64,000 nt of DNA from assembly GCA_022447365.1 (NCBI GenBank), contig JAKVBL010000005.1, positions 124,001 to 188,000 of the forward strand, written 5' to 3'. The translations under genes and the position numbers were made by a program. This DNA is from Oleiphilaceae bacterium. GTDB lineage: Bacteria > Pseudomonadota > Gammaproteobacteria > Pseudomonadales > Oleiphilaceae. The notes under the pieces are model-generated. The model saw only the letters and a list, made by a program, of their open reading frames with translations. It searched no databases and was not told where the DNA came from. Shown here piece after piece: positions 39,468 to 47,361 of this stretch. Position 1 is the stretch's first letter; each line of letters opens with the position of its first letter.

Positions 39468-40094
39468 CTACAACGCACCAGCAAGATCACTTGGTTCTGC
39501 GCGTTTGGTGTAGTCGGCATTAGTTTCAGATACGAGCGACATGAGTGTTGTGCTCATCATGTCGTTTCTGTGTTCGCCAAAGCCTAAAACTTTTGCCCAG
39601 TCATGACCAATGATGATGCACATGATGGTATAGGCGATTTGCTCGGTATTGTTTACTTGCGCCTTTTCTAAATAAGTACGAATTTCAGCAAGAAGCTCGT
39701 GGTAAACCTCGGCCAAGCGATTTGTCGTTTTATCGGTGTGCTTTGTCTGACCGATTAATCGAAACATCACCTCATTCTGTAGGCTCACCTGATGAAATTC
39801 AGCAGAACACAAAAAGCTTAGAATGTCTTCGAGTGAAGGATCTTGGTCGCTCTGAGCACTGGTGGTGATAAATGCATTTAAGGCTTGGCGATAACGCTCA
39901 GTAATGCGCTGTAATAGAGCATCTAAGAGCTCATCTCCACCTGAAAAGTAATGATGGATAATCGGCTGATTAACACCAGCTTCTTCAGCGATTTTTCGCT
40001 GCGATGCGCCAGCAAACCCATCACGCAAAATAACGTTCTCAAATGCGTCGAGTATGTCTTGACGTTTCTCTTCGCTACGGTTTTTTCTACCCAT
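39468..40094 (-). CDS. TetR family transcriptional repressor
   Basis: 208 residues. N-terminal helix-turn-helix 'GASQRKIAEEAGVNQPIIHH' followed by 'YFSGGDELLDALL' is typical of TetR-family DNA-binding domains; the C-terminal helical domain would bind the inducer. The divergent gene is a serine hydrolase, and two palindromes in between (separate entries) are probable operators, so autoregulation and repression of the hydrolase are likely. Confidence 0.9.
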   Translation of the reverse strand: MGRKNRSEEKRQDILDAFENVILRDGFAGASQRKIAEEAGVNQPIIHHYFSGGDELLDALLQRITERYRQALNAFITTSAQSDQDPSLEDILSFLCSAEFHQVSLQNEVMFRLIGQTKHTDKTTNRLAEVYHELLAEIRTYLEKAQVNNTEQIAYTIMCIIIGHDWAKVLGFGEHRNDMMSTTLMSLVSETNADYTKRAEPSDLAGAL

Positions 40095-40162
40095 TGCTTA
40101 ACTGCTCTCTAGTCGTATGAATGCATCAGCGTGTGGCTAATATGTCATATCCTAGATAAATT

Positions 40163-40174
40163 TATCAATTGATA
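40163..40174. promoter_or_regulatory. palindrome TATCAATTGATA, candidate TetR operator 1
   Basis: Perfect 12-base palindrome with extended TTTATCAATTGATATA similarity to the second site. It lies nearer the TetR gene in the divergent promoter region. Confidence 0.6.
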
Positions 40175-40194
40175 TATTTATTTTTGATGTGTAG

Positions 40195-40218
40195 TTTATT
40201 TATCAAATGATAAATAAA
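40195..40218. promoter_or_regulatory. palindrome TTTATTTATCA-AA-TGATAAATAAA, candidate TetR operator 2
   Basis: Perfect 11-base inverted half-sites with a 2-base spacer, just upstream of the ribosome binding site of the serine-hydrolase gene. It shares the TTATCAAnTGATAAA core with the first palindrome, as expected of two sites for one dimeric regulator. Confidence 0.7.
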
Positions 40219-40237
40219 AAAATGAGGTTCTCTCATA

Positions 40238-41446
40238 ATGAAGATAATAAAAATACTCGCACTACTATTACTTGTTGCAATTGGTTGGATCGCTGTGTTC
40301 CAAGGCGACAAAGTTGAACGTTTGTACCACACGATGACTCTGTTTGATGGCGATAAAATCGTTCATAACTTCTCAAACATGCGCGAGGTCGCGCCAACGG
40401 TAGAGATCAAACCTTCAACAGATGCCTCTAAGTTTGATAGTCAGCCAGCACCATTGCCAATAGCATTTACTTACAAGAGCGAGCAGAGCGTAGAAGAGTA
40501 TTTAGCGCGCACGAGCACGACAGCGTTGTTGGTGTTGAAAGACGGTTCAGTGACGTATGAAGAGTATTATCAAGGAACCAAAGACACTGACTATCGTATC
40601 TCCTGGTCTGTCGCGAAGTCATTCTTGTCTGCTTTGTTTGGTATCGCCGTTGAAGAGGGTGACATAAAAAGCATTGAACAAACCGTGACGGAGTATGTGC
40701 CTGAACTTGTCGGAACAGGGTATGACGGTGTTCGGATTAAAGACGTATTGCAAATGTCTAGCGGTGTTGCCTTCAATGAAGACTATTACGACTTCAATTC
40801 TGATATTAATCGCTTTGGCCGTACCTTTGCATTAGGCGGATCATTCGATGATTTTGCGGCAAGCCTGAAAAACGAAAAAGAACCTGGCACATTTTTACAC
40901 TACGTCAGCATCGATACGCATGTACTAGGAATGGTGTTGCGTGCAGCGACAGGAAGAGAAATAGCAGACTACTTTGACGACAAGCTCTGGTCGAAAATCG
41001 AACCTGAATCGAGCACTTACTATATTGTTGATGATGAAAATGAGCCAATGGTACTCGGCGGGCTGAATATGCGCACGCGTGACTTCGCGCGCTTTGGATT
41101 GCTCTACCTTAACAACGGAAAATGGAAGGATGAGCAGGTTATACCAGAAGCTTGGGTGAAGGCTTCAGTAACGCCTGACGCTCCGCATCTTGCGCCAGGT
41201 GAGCGGGACAACTCCTACATCAATTTAGGTTACGGCTATCAATGGTGGATTCCAGAAAATGCTGACCAAGAGTTCTATGCGATTGGCATCTACGGGCAGT
41301 TTATTTACGTCAACCAAAAGGCCAATGTCGTCATTGTGAAGAACTCTGCTCATCTAGAATTTGCAGACAATGACTATGAGTCGTTTTTTGAGGTCATTGC
41401 ATTCTGCCGTGAGGTGGTGAAGTCATTGGAAATGATTGAGTCATAA
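40238..41446 (+). CDS. serine hydrolase, beta-lactamase/class C-like fold
   Basis: 402 residues with an N-terminal membrane anchor or uncleaved signal (residues 1-24). The catalytic SxxK is in 'RISWSVAKSFLSALFG'; the YxS-like motif is 'LHYVSIDTHVLG', and 'YGYQWWIPENAD' near the end is typical of the esterase/EstB-like group of this family. Substrates range from esters to D-amino peptides; genuine beta-lactamase activity is not implied. Probably repressed by the divergent TetR protein. Confidence 0.86.
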   Translation: MKIIKILALLLLVAIGWIAVFQGDKVERLYHTMTLFDGDKIVHNFSNMREVAPTVEIKPSTDASKFDSQPAPLPIAFTYKSEQSVEEYLARTSTTALLVLKDGSVTYEEYYQGTKDTDYRISWSVAKSFLSALFGIAVEEGDIKSIEQTVTEYVPELVGTGYDGVRIKDVLQMSSGVAFNEDYYDFNSDINRFGRTFALGGSFDDFAASLKNEKEPGTFLHYVSIDTHVLGMVLRAATGREIADYFDDKLWSKIEPESSTYYIVDDENEPMVLGGLNMRTRDFARFGLLYLNNGKWKDEQVIPEAWVKASVTPDAPHLAPGERDNSYINLGYGYQWWIPENADQEFYAIGIYGQFIYVNQKANVVIVKNSAHLEFADNDYESFFEVIAFCREVVKSLEMIES

Positions 41447-41656
41447 TCGAAGTTTGCCATTCGCGCTCAACGGGATTTTTGCTTCGTTCTAATCCGTCAT
41501 TGCTGCGCAGGCGGCACAAAAGCGCTTTAGCGCGTTGAACAACCAACGGTCGGCCCGAAGGTTAAGCGAAGCGCATCATCTATTGTTTAAAGAGCAATGC
41601 ATGGAGTTAGACAGTTGCGGACTTTAAATACCTCTCGTGACCAATGCTCACTTCAT
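41447..41656. other. gap with a possible degenerate attC site
   Basis: No gene. GCTCAAC at about 41474 and GCGTTGAAC at about 41534 each fit the attC core consensus (RYYYAAC, GTTRRRY) and enclose a GCGCTTTAGCGC hairpin, but the inner arms do not pair well. Further hairpin-like GC-rich sequence follows to 41570. Confidence 0.35.
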
Positions 41657-41910
41657 AGAGAAAAGCCGACGAATTAGAAAATCACCACATAACGGAGATT
41701 TTGTGACATTTTTATGAAAGGGTCCGCTTTTTCCTACTCATGCTAATCTTCGTTGCATCCTTAAATAATTGATTTTACGGGAAAAGCTTAGGTATACACG
41801 TAAGCCAAAAAAGACAAAAGCGAACAAACGGTCCGCTTTTTCCAATGACGAGTTTCTCATAAGTGTTTGTAAATAACTGATATAATTGTGAAAACTGGAA
41901 TTTATAAAAA
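41657..41910 (+). repeat. ~250-bp dispersed repeat, copy 2
   Basis: Direct counterpart of 26953-27205, sharing the same ordered anchors. It ends next to the first attC-like hairpin of the plus-strand cassette group. It contains two GGTCCGCTTTTTCC-type words, linking it to the shorter GTCCGCTTTTCATTC repeats. Confidence 0.85.
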
Positions 41911-41965
41911 TGTAGATAAAGTGTTTAGCGGACCGGAAGGTGCGTTAAACACACTGATATATGCA
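41911..41965. repeat. attC-like hairpin, degenerate core
   Basis: Stem GTGTTTA (41921-41927) / TAAACAC (41946-41952) around GCGGACCGGAAGGTGCGT, followed by ACTGATAT. The same block recurs at 42453-42508, where the end reads ACTGTTATGG. The right core here (GATATAT) does not fit GTTRRRY, so recombination here is probably lost. Confidence 0.6.
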
Positions 41966-41976
41966 GTAAGGAAGCT

Positions 41977-42270
41977 ATGAAATTTTTAACCCTATTATTC
42001 GTTCTATTACTTTCAGGTTGCGGCACAATCTTAACCAACATAGAAATGGATAAGCCGAGAGAAGAACGAGATTCAATTGTTCGGCAAATTGATTCTAGAG
42101 TTTATAGCGGTACTAAATTCGATGTTTTAGCCAACTCTCCAGAGCAAGGCTCAGGTGGTAATGTCATTGGTTTGTTCTTCTTAATTGATATACCACTTAG
42201 CTTAGTAGCAGACACATTAATCTTGCCTTACACACTTACAAATGAACCTTATGGTCAAACAAATGAGTAA
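41977..42270 (+). CDS. YceK/YidQ-like small lipoprotein, cassette gene
   Basis: 97 residues. Lipobox 'LLLSGCGT' gives an N-terminal Cys at 15; 'IDSRVYSGTKFDVLA' and 'FFLIDIPLSLVADTLILPY' are the two conserved blocks of the YceK/YidQ (DUF1375-type) lipoproteins of unknown function. 'AAGGAAG' about 6 bases upstream supports the start. It lies between two copies of the attC-like hairpin. Confidence 0.85.
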   Translation: MKFLTLLFVLLLSGCGTILTNIEMDKPREERDSIVRQIDSRVYSGTKFDVLANSPEQGSGGNVIGLFFLIDIPLSLVADTLILPYTLTNEPYGQTNE

Positions 42271-42451
42271 GGCATATAAAAAGTGTTCATCAACACAAAA
42301 TTGGCAGTGCCTTGAAGAGAATCAACGGACGTTATTCATAGCTAAAAAGGCTCGCATTGAATACATCCGAAACAACGACTTTAATATCGAGTTAGGCGAG
42401 CCAATTAAAAATTACAGTAAGTGGTTAGGTGAGCAAATTGCCACAAAATAA
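42242..42451 (+). CDS. small hypothetical protein overlapping the YceK-like gene
   Basis: Up to 69 residues, with alternative ATGs at 42251 and 42263, all inside the end of the previous gene. Basic, with two Cys ('KKCSSTQNWQCLEENQR') and 'KKARIEYIRNNDFNIELG'. No family recognised. The overlapping start suggests translational coupling, and the stop lies next to the attC-like site, so both genes share one cassette. Confidence 0.55.
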   Translation: MNLMVKQMSKAYKKCSSTQNWQCLEENQRTLFIAKKARIEYIRNNDFNIELGEPIKNYSKWLGEQIATK

Positions 42452-42452
42452 T

Positions 42453-42508
42453 AAAACGTATAAAAAGTGTTTAGCGGACCGGAGGGTTCGTTAAACACAC
42501 TGTTATGG
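42453..42508 (+). repeat. attC-like recombination site (TAAACAC type)
   Basis: AAAACGTATAAAAAGTGTTTA at the left and TAAACACACTGTTATGG at the right, with stem GTGTTTA / TAAACAC around a GC-rich loop. The right core GTTATGG matches that of the other sites in this window. It is nearly identical to 41911-41965 and ends the YceK-like cassette. Confidence 0.65.
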
Positions 42509-42549
42509 TCGCCTAAACTCAGACCCTTATATCTTCAAAGGAGAATATA

Positions 42550-42921
42550 ATGAATTTCTTGAGTAAATATACTGAGCATACTTATTCAGCTTTTAGAATA
42601 GTTGCTGGATTTCTTTTTCTTTGCCATGGCACTCAAAAGCTATTCGGTTTTCCAATCGATTTTCCGTATCCGCTGAACGCAATGAGCACAAGTGCTGCGG
42701 TTATTGAGCTCATTGCTGGAGCTCTAATAATCGTCGGCTTTTATTCAAGGTATGCGGCTTTTCTCGCTAGCGGCACAATGGCTGTAGCTTACTGGATGGT
42801 GCATGGGCTTAACAATCCATTCCCGATAGCAAATGGTGGTGAAATCTCAGCATTCTATTGCTTTGCGTTTCTCTATATTGCAGCAAAAGGCCCAGGTATC
42901 TGGAGTATAAACAACAAATAA
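42550..42921 (+). CDS. DoxX family membrane protein, cassette gene
   Basis: 123 residues with four transmembrane helices. 'AFRIVAGFLFLCHGTQKLFG' and 'AVIELIAGALIIVGFYSRYA' followed by 'AAFLASGTMAVAYWMVH' are the DoxX-family blocks. Members are membrane components of oxidoreductases or redox-stress systems; no specific role can be assigned. 'AAAGGAG' about 6 bases upstream. It is bracketed by attC-like sites. Confidence 0.9.
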   Translation: MNFLSKYTEHTYSAFRIVAGFLFLCHGTQKLFGFPIDFPYPLNAMSTSAAVIELIAGALIIVGFYSRYAAFLASGTMAVAYWMVHGLNNPFPIANGGEISAFYCFAFLYIAAKGPGIWSINNK

Positions 42922-42927
42922 TAAAAC

Positions 42928-43006
42928 CATAACAAGGCCAGCCAGCTCGCCCCAGCAAGCTAGGGCTGGACCTCGTTTCACTCGGCCGCTGCTGGCGGCG
43001 TTCATG
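42928..43006 (+). repeat. attC-like recombination site 5
   Basis: From CCATAACAAGGCCAGCCAGC to GCTGGCGGCGTTCATG on the plus strand. It matches the minus-strand site at 30346-30423 in both arms (GGCCAGCCAGC; CCTCGTTTCACTCGGCCGCT) and differs in the loop. The right core reads GTTCATG, one base off the consensus. Confidence 0.82.
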
Positions 43007-43130
43007 TCTGCTTTCTAAATAAACCCGAAGTAAACCGAAACTGCAAAAGCATTCTTCTGACTTCCGCTTCTGTCTATTTCCGTGCATTAATCTCTAAAAA
43101 ATAGACAGGTTGATAGGGGAGTTCGATCAC

Positions 43131-43600
43131 TTATTGACTTGAAAGCTCTACCGTCACGGCCAACTCCACACTTGCCCCAGCAGGCAGACTATTGCAGCCA
43201 TGTACGGTTCTAATGTGTCTTGCTTGCTCACCTAATACTTTCGCAAATAAGTCTGAAGCGCCATTTAGCACGTCGGCATGTTGTGTGAATGAGTCTGTGG
43301 CGTTGATAAAACCGTCTAAGCGAATGATTTTGCTAAAACGAAACGGCGTATCTTTGAGTGCAGCATTAATTTGGCTCAATACGTTTAGTGCGGCTATGTG
43401 TGCGGCTTGCTTGCCTTGTTCTAGAAATAATGTGTCGCCGAGTTTTCAGATGTGAAGCATTTGCCCTTGATCAAAGGGGAGTTGTCCTGAAATATAAAGC
43501 AGGTTTCCGCTGATCAATGACGCGCAATAATTGCCGACAGGTTGAGGAGGGCTTGGAAGTACCAAGCCTTCTTTTTTATAGCGTCACGAATGTTCATCAT
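43131..43600 (-). pseudogene. RidA/YjgF family protein, broken
   Basis: The RidA (reactive enamine/imine deaminase) sequence is readable across two frames: 'MNIRDAIKK' then, after a frame change at an A-rich run, 'GLVLPSPPQPVGNYCASLIS', 'GNLLYISGQLPFDQGQML', an in-frame TGA, 'KLGDTLFLEQGKQAAHIAAL', 'NVLSQINAALKDTPFRFSKI' and the end 'HGCNSLPAGASVELAV'. The catalytic Arg and the 'GQLP' and 'LPxGASVE' motifs are kept, but one frameshift and one stop interrupt the reading. About 155 residues before decay. It lies next to a LysR fragment; both were probably a divergent pair. Confidence 0.85.
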
Positions 43601-43629
43601 CGTCCTATGCTGAATGTGAGCCTGCAGTA

Positions 43630-43935
43630 ATGCCACCATCTACAAAGAAGGTATTTGATGCCTTTCAGAATCAATCCATTAACCCTGAGACGATCATGCA
43701 GATCGAGCGGGACGATTTTGTGTTGCCGTTGGTTGCCGCGAATGTTGGTGTGTCGATTATGACGAATCGAACAACCCCTTATGATCTGAACTTTATCCCA
43801 ATCGAAGATTTTGATATCAACCGCACGATAGGTTTGTGCCTGAATAATCAAGATGAGCAAGCGCTCAGCGTTCCCATTAAGGCCTTTATTCAATCGATTG
43901 AGTCTGAGTTTAAGGTGGAGATTTTGCATCATTAG
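43630..43935 (+). pseudogene. LysR-family regulator, C-terminal effector-domain fragment
   Basis: About 100 residues: 'PPSTKKVFDAFQNQSINPET', 'RDDFVLPLVAANVGVSIM' and 'LCLNNQDEQALSVPIKAFIQ' correspond to the second half of a LysR effector-binding domain. The helix-turn-helix domain and the first half are missing, and an upstream TAG closes the frame within 50 bases. No function expected. Confidence 0.72.
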
Positions 43936-44045
43936 GGACGATTATTAGCTTTTTTACATTTATTCACTTTTATGACTCAACGCAAATATCGTTTACAGCG
44001 TATTTCTTTTTGCGAACTGATCCTACTTTGAACGAGGGTAAGCGT

Positions 44046-44534
44046 ATGAAAGACACGTATTTTGTGGCAGACGATTTAGACGAAGTTGAGCTAATTCAAA
44101 ACGAGTTGATGGAAGCTGGAGTAGAGAAGGATAGCATTTCTGTTTGGAGCGACGACGCCTATGGCGTCGACACGCATCATCTCAAGGCTGAAAACGAGTT
44201 ACTGAAAACGGATGCGATTCCGTCGATGCGGTCAGGCTTAATATGTGGTTTGATCCTGTCCGGTGTCGCGCTTTTCGGTTTTTTAGGTCTGGGTTTAATG
44301 AGTTCAGAATACATGAGCGCAGGACTCATTTTTTGCGGACTTGTGATTGGCTTCTGCACGTGGGAGGCAGGGCTATTGGGTTTACGTCGAGTTCACCGCG
44401 ACTTTACTCAATTGGGTCGTTATGTAGCGCAGAAGAAACACATCATTCATTTGCATCTTGGTGACAAAGCTGAGAAAGCAGCAAATAAAGTGTTACTAAA
44501 ACATCCTGCGATCACGTCTGTCCGAATGGGCTAG
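44046..44534 (+). CDS. two-helix membrane protein, DUF1269-like
   Basis: About 162 residues. A soluble N-terminal part ('TYFVADDLDEVELIQNELME', acidic, ferredoxin-like) precedes a pair of Gly-rich membrane helices ('SGLICGLILSGVALFGFLGL', 'AGLIFCGLVIGFCTWEAGLL'), and a final soluble part ends 'HPAITSVRMG'. The arrangement fits the DUF1269/general-stress-protein type, function unknown. 'GAGGGTAAG' about 6 bases before this ATG decides the start; a longer frame has no ribosome binding site. Confidence 0.75.
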   Translation: MKDTYFVADDLDEVELIQNELMEAGVEKDSISVWSDDAYGVDTHHLKAENELLKTDAIPSMRSGLICGLILSGVALFGFLGLGLMSSEYMSAGLIFCGLVIGFCTWEAGLLGLRRVHRDFTQLGRYVAQKKHIIHLHLGDKAEKAANKVLLKHPAITSVRMG

Positions 44535-44578
44535 GGCACTTCGCGAGAAGAGATCAGCTTTGACCTAGTTCTTAGCTT

Positions 44579-45592
44579 CTAGTTCTTAGTTTGATCTCGA
44601 GAGACCGCTTTAGGAGAGTGGCCAAACCAACGCTTGTAAGCCTTGTAAAAGCCGCTCGTCTCTTTAAAGCCCAGATGCAAACTCAACGAAGATAGGCTCA
44701 CTCCTCGATCTAGTTGTTTTGCTGCTTCCTCTTTTCTTATTTGATCGAATAAAGTTTTAAAATCGCTGCTCTCTTCTTTTAGCTTCCTATAGAGCGTTTG
44801 TCTGCTCATTCCCAGCGAGGCGCTAATTAATTCCGCACTAACTGGTTCTGAGCTTTTGATTCTTTCTTCTATGCGTTTTTTTACTTTTTCTTGGGTCGAG
44901 CTTGTGCCTTGAATATCTGATAGTAGCTCTGAGGCTTTCGATTGAATTATCCCTTTCACTAACGAGTTGCTGCTGACGATTGGGAGCTCAAGTGCTTGCG
45001 CTTTGATCGAGATTCTATTTGATGAAGCGTTAAATCGAATTGAGTGACCAAAAATCAGTTTAAATTGATGAGCGTAATCAGGCTCTGGAAAACTGAATTC
45101 GGCTTTTTCTATCGTAAGTTCATTACCCGTCAGTGAATATGCCCACGCCATCACGGCGCTCATACTGCGTTCGATCGCGATGGTAGGATATTGTTGTTTA
45201 CTTCCGATATTAAAGGTCAAACTAACAAGGCTATCTTGCCTGTGCACGGTGATGTTCTCCGAGGCATTCATGAGCACAAGATTGTTTGTAAATACTTCTA
45301 ATGCCTCGCCTAAATTACTACATTGACTAACCCAACTTGCTAATAATCCCTTTGCGTTTGGATTAATCGTTTGTCCAATGCGTAAACCAAGGCCTCGTCC
45401 TTTATCGTGCTTGTCGATCTCTTGCCATAAAGAGATCAGAACCGATTCTGGTAGGCGCGAGTCAGGGCTATTGCTCCATGACCTATCCCATCCCAGCTCA
45501 CTCAGTGTTTTCGTCGATAAAATGTCTAACTCAAGACATATATCGACTAGGTCTTGCGCTGCTGCGCATGAGACAGTGTTACCAATAGACAT
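44579..45592 (-). CDS. AraC family transcriptional regulator
   Basis: 337 residues. N-terminal arabinose-binding-like domain ('GLGLRIGQTINPNAKGLLAS') as in OruR-type regulators, then two helix-turn-helix units 'SAELISASLGMSRQTLYRKL' and 'LSSLSLHLGFKETSGFYKAY', ending 'KRWFGHSPKAVS'. The target is probably the divergent hydrolase lipoprotein gene, about 87 bases away. It converges with the DUF1269-like gene. Confidence 0.88.
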   Translation of the reverse strand: MSIGNTVSCAAAQDLVDICLELDILSTKTLSELGWDRSWSNSPDSRLPESVLISLWQEIDKHDKGRGLGLRIGQTINPNAKGLLASWVSQCSNLGEALEVFTNNLVLMNASENITVHRQDSLVSLTFNIGSKQQYPTIAIERSMSAVMAWAYSLTGNELTIEKAEFSFPEPDYAHQFKLIFGHSIRFNASSNRISIKAQALELPIVSSNSLVKGIIQSKASELLSDIQGTSSTQEKVKKRIEERIKSSEPVSAELISASLGMSRQTLYRKLKEESSDFKTLFDQIRKEEAAKQLDRGVSLSSLSLHLGFKETSGFYKAYKRWFGHSPKAVSRDQTKN

Positions 45593-45679
45593 AAACGTGT
45601 TACCGAAGGACCTAGGTTGCTGTTTGGCTTACTTTTAACATTCGCATCTTCAATCATAACCCCACAGGACTGAATTGTG

Positions 45680-46591
45680 ATGCGAATTTTTAGCGCTTGC
45701 GTTCTTGTACTTAGCGTACTTCTCAGTGCGTGCAGTCAATCCATCGACCCACAAGTATTAGAGCAAAAATATACCAACTCATCTTCTTCATTTATGGAGC
45801 TCGATGGAAACCGTATTCATTATCGGGATGAAGGAGAGGGCGATGTAATCGTTTTGATTCATGGTACGGCATCTTCACTGCATACTTGGGATGCATGGAC
45901 TGAATCATTGAAACAGCATTACCGCATTATCCGTATGGATTTACCTGGTTTCGGCTTGACCGGTCCTGACTACAAAGACCGCTACGAAGTGTCAGACGAT
46001 GTGACCTTTTTAAAGCAATTTCTTGGGCATTTGAATATCGAATCGGCACATTTCGTGGGCAGTTCATTAGGTGGGCGCATTGCATGGCAATACGCGCTAG
46101 AAAAACCTGAGCAGGTTGCAAGTTTAACTTTGATGAACTCACTAGGTTATCCTCAAGAGCGCTGGCCACCACCTATTCAGCTCGCACAATGGCCGGTGTT
46201 CGATACGATAATGAGCCATTTTTCTCCTCGATTTATGTATGACATTGGCCTAAGGGATGTGTATTTCGATTCAGCCTTGGTTGATGAAAAGCTAGTGGAT
46301 CGATATTTTGAGTTGTCCCGTTATCCGGGTAATTTAGCGGCGTTCCCAAAACGTGTTAAAGCGCGTCTAGACCAAGACTCACAGTTAATTTCTGATGTAA
46401 GCGTTCCAACGTTTGTAATGTGGGGACAAGAGGATCTTTATTTTCCGGTAGCCAATGCTCATCGGTTTCAAAAAGAAATCGCTCAAACCCAAATGTATAT
46501 ATTTGAAGACGTGGGGCATCTACCGATGGAAGAGGTTCCTGATGCATCTGTGAAGGCGTATCGCTCTTTTCTAACTCAAATTTCGTATTAA
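45680..46591 (+). CDS. alpha/beta hydrolase lipoprotein
   Basis: 303 residues. Lipobox 'VLLSACSQS' places the acylated Cys at about 19. Hydrolase motifs: 'VLIHGTASSLHTWDAW', nucleophile elbow 'FVGSSLGGRIAW' (Ser), Asp in 'MWGQEDLYFPVAN', His in 'FEDVGHLPMEEVPD'. Likely an outer-membrane-bound esterase. ATG is preferred to an adjacent GTG because the signal peptide begins there. The divergent AraC regulator is the likely controller. Confidence 0.87.
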   Translation: MRIFSACVLVLSVLLSACSQSIDPQVLEQKYTNSSSSFMELDGNRIHYRDEGEGDVIVLIHGTASSLHTWDAWTESLKQHYRIIRMDLPGFGLTGPDYKDRYEVSDDVTFLKQFLGHLNIESAHFVGSSLGGRIAWQYALEKPEQVASLTLMNSLGYPQERWPPPIQLAQWPVFDTIMSHFSPRFMYDIGLRDVYFDSALVDEKLVDRYFELSRYPGNLAAFPKRVKARLDQDSQLISDVSVPTFVMWGQEDLYFPVANAHRFQKEIAQTQMYIFEDVGHLPMEEVPDASVKAYRSFLTQISY

Positions 46592-46680
46592 CGACTAGTT
46601 TTCTCGGGTGCCTAGTTAACGCGAGGTGCTTGAACCTGCAAAGAATCGTGCTAAATCTTACTAGCCAAAATGAACTTTAG

Positions 46681-46703
46681 AGGGACCCGCGCGTCCCTAC
46701 TTT
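46681..46703 (+). terminator. intrinsic terminator-like hairpin
   Basis: AGGGAC / GTCCCT stem around CCGCGC, followed by ACTTTTA, about 90 bases after the hydrolase stop and before the MdaB-like gene. Confidence 0.6.
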
Positions 46704-46740
46704 TACATTGCTAAGAGCATTTATTTCAATTGGCGAAAGT

Positions 46741-47325
46741 ATGAGCAAGGTGCTAATTCTTAATGGGCATCATCCTTACCCTTTTTCAGAAGGTCGATTA
46801 AACAAAACCATGGTGGAGCTGGCAGAGGCTCGTCTACAAGAAAAGGGGCATGAAACGTGCGTTGTGAATTCTGCAGAAGAATATGATGTGGATGAACAAG
46901 TTGCGAATCATGTTTGGGCTGATGTTGTGATTCTTCAAACGCCTGTGAATTGGATGGGCGTGACATGGACATTCAAAAAATATATGGATGAAGTCTACAC
47001 GGCTGGTATGGGTGGCTAGTTGTGTAACGGTGATGGGAGTACCCACGAAGATCCTAAGAAAAACTATGGCGGTGGAGGCATAGCAGCGGGTAAAAAATAT
47101 ATGCTGTCATTAACTTTCAACGCACCCGAAGAAGCGTTTAATGACCCAGGTGAATATTTATTCCAAGGCAAAACGGTTGATGATTTGTTCTTCCCGATGC
47201 ATGTGAATTTTCGGTTCTTCGCAATGGAGCCGCTTGAAACGTTCGTGGCCTATGACGTGATGAAAAACCCAAGCGTCGATGACGACCTTAAACGATTTGA
47301 AGCACATTTAGATCGCATTTTTTAG
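46741..47325 (+). pseudogene. MdaB-like NAD(P)H:quinone reductase with an in-frame TAG
   Basis: Flavodoxin-fold quinone/drug reductase similar to E. coli MdaB (193 residues). First part: 'KVLILNGHHPYPFSEGRLNK', 'WADVVILQTPVNWMGVTWTF', 'KKYMDEVYTAGMGG'; then TAG (47017-47019), then in the same frame '[20 protein letters not shown]', '[19 protein letters not shown]' and '[13 protein letters not shown]'. The stop replaces one residue between the 'GxG' and the 'DGRT'-like loop, in the middle of an otherwise well conserved gene. Total would be 194 residues. A single nonsense mutation is the simplest explanation. Confidence 0.88.
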
Positions 47326-47361
47326 AGCACTGTTTGGGGCCTCTATTTTAAAGTGGGGGCC

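Noticed and set aside
41474..41542. Degenerate attC site after the serine hydrolase gene
   Set aside because: The outer cores fit the consensus but the inner arms do not pair, so it is kept only as a note in the gap entry.
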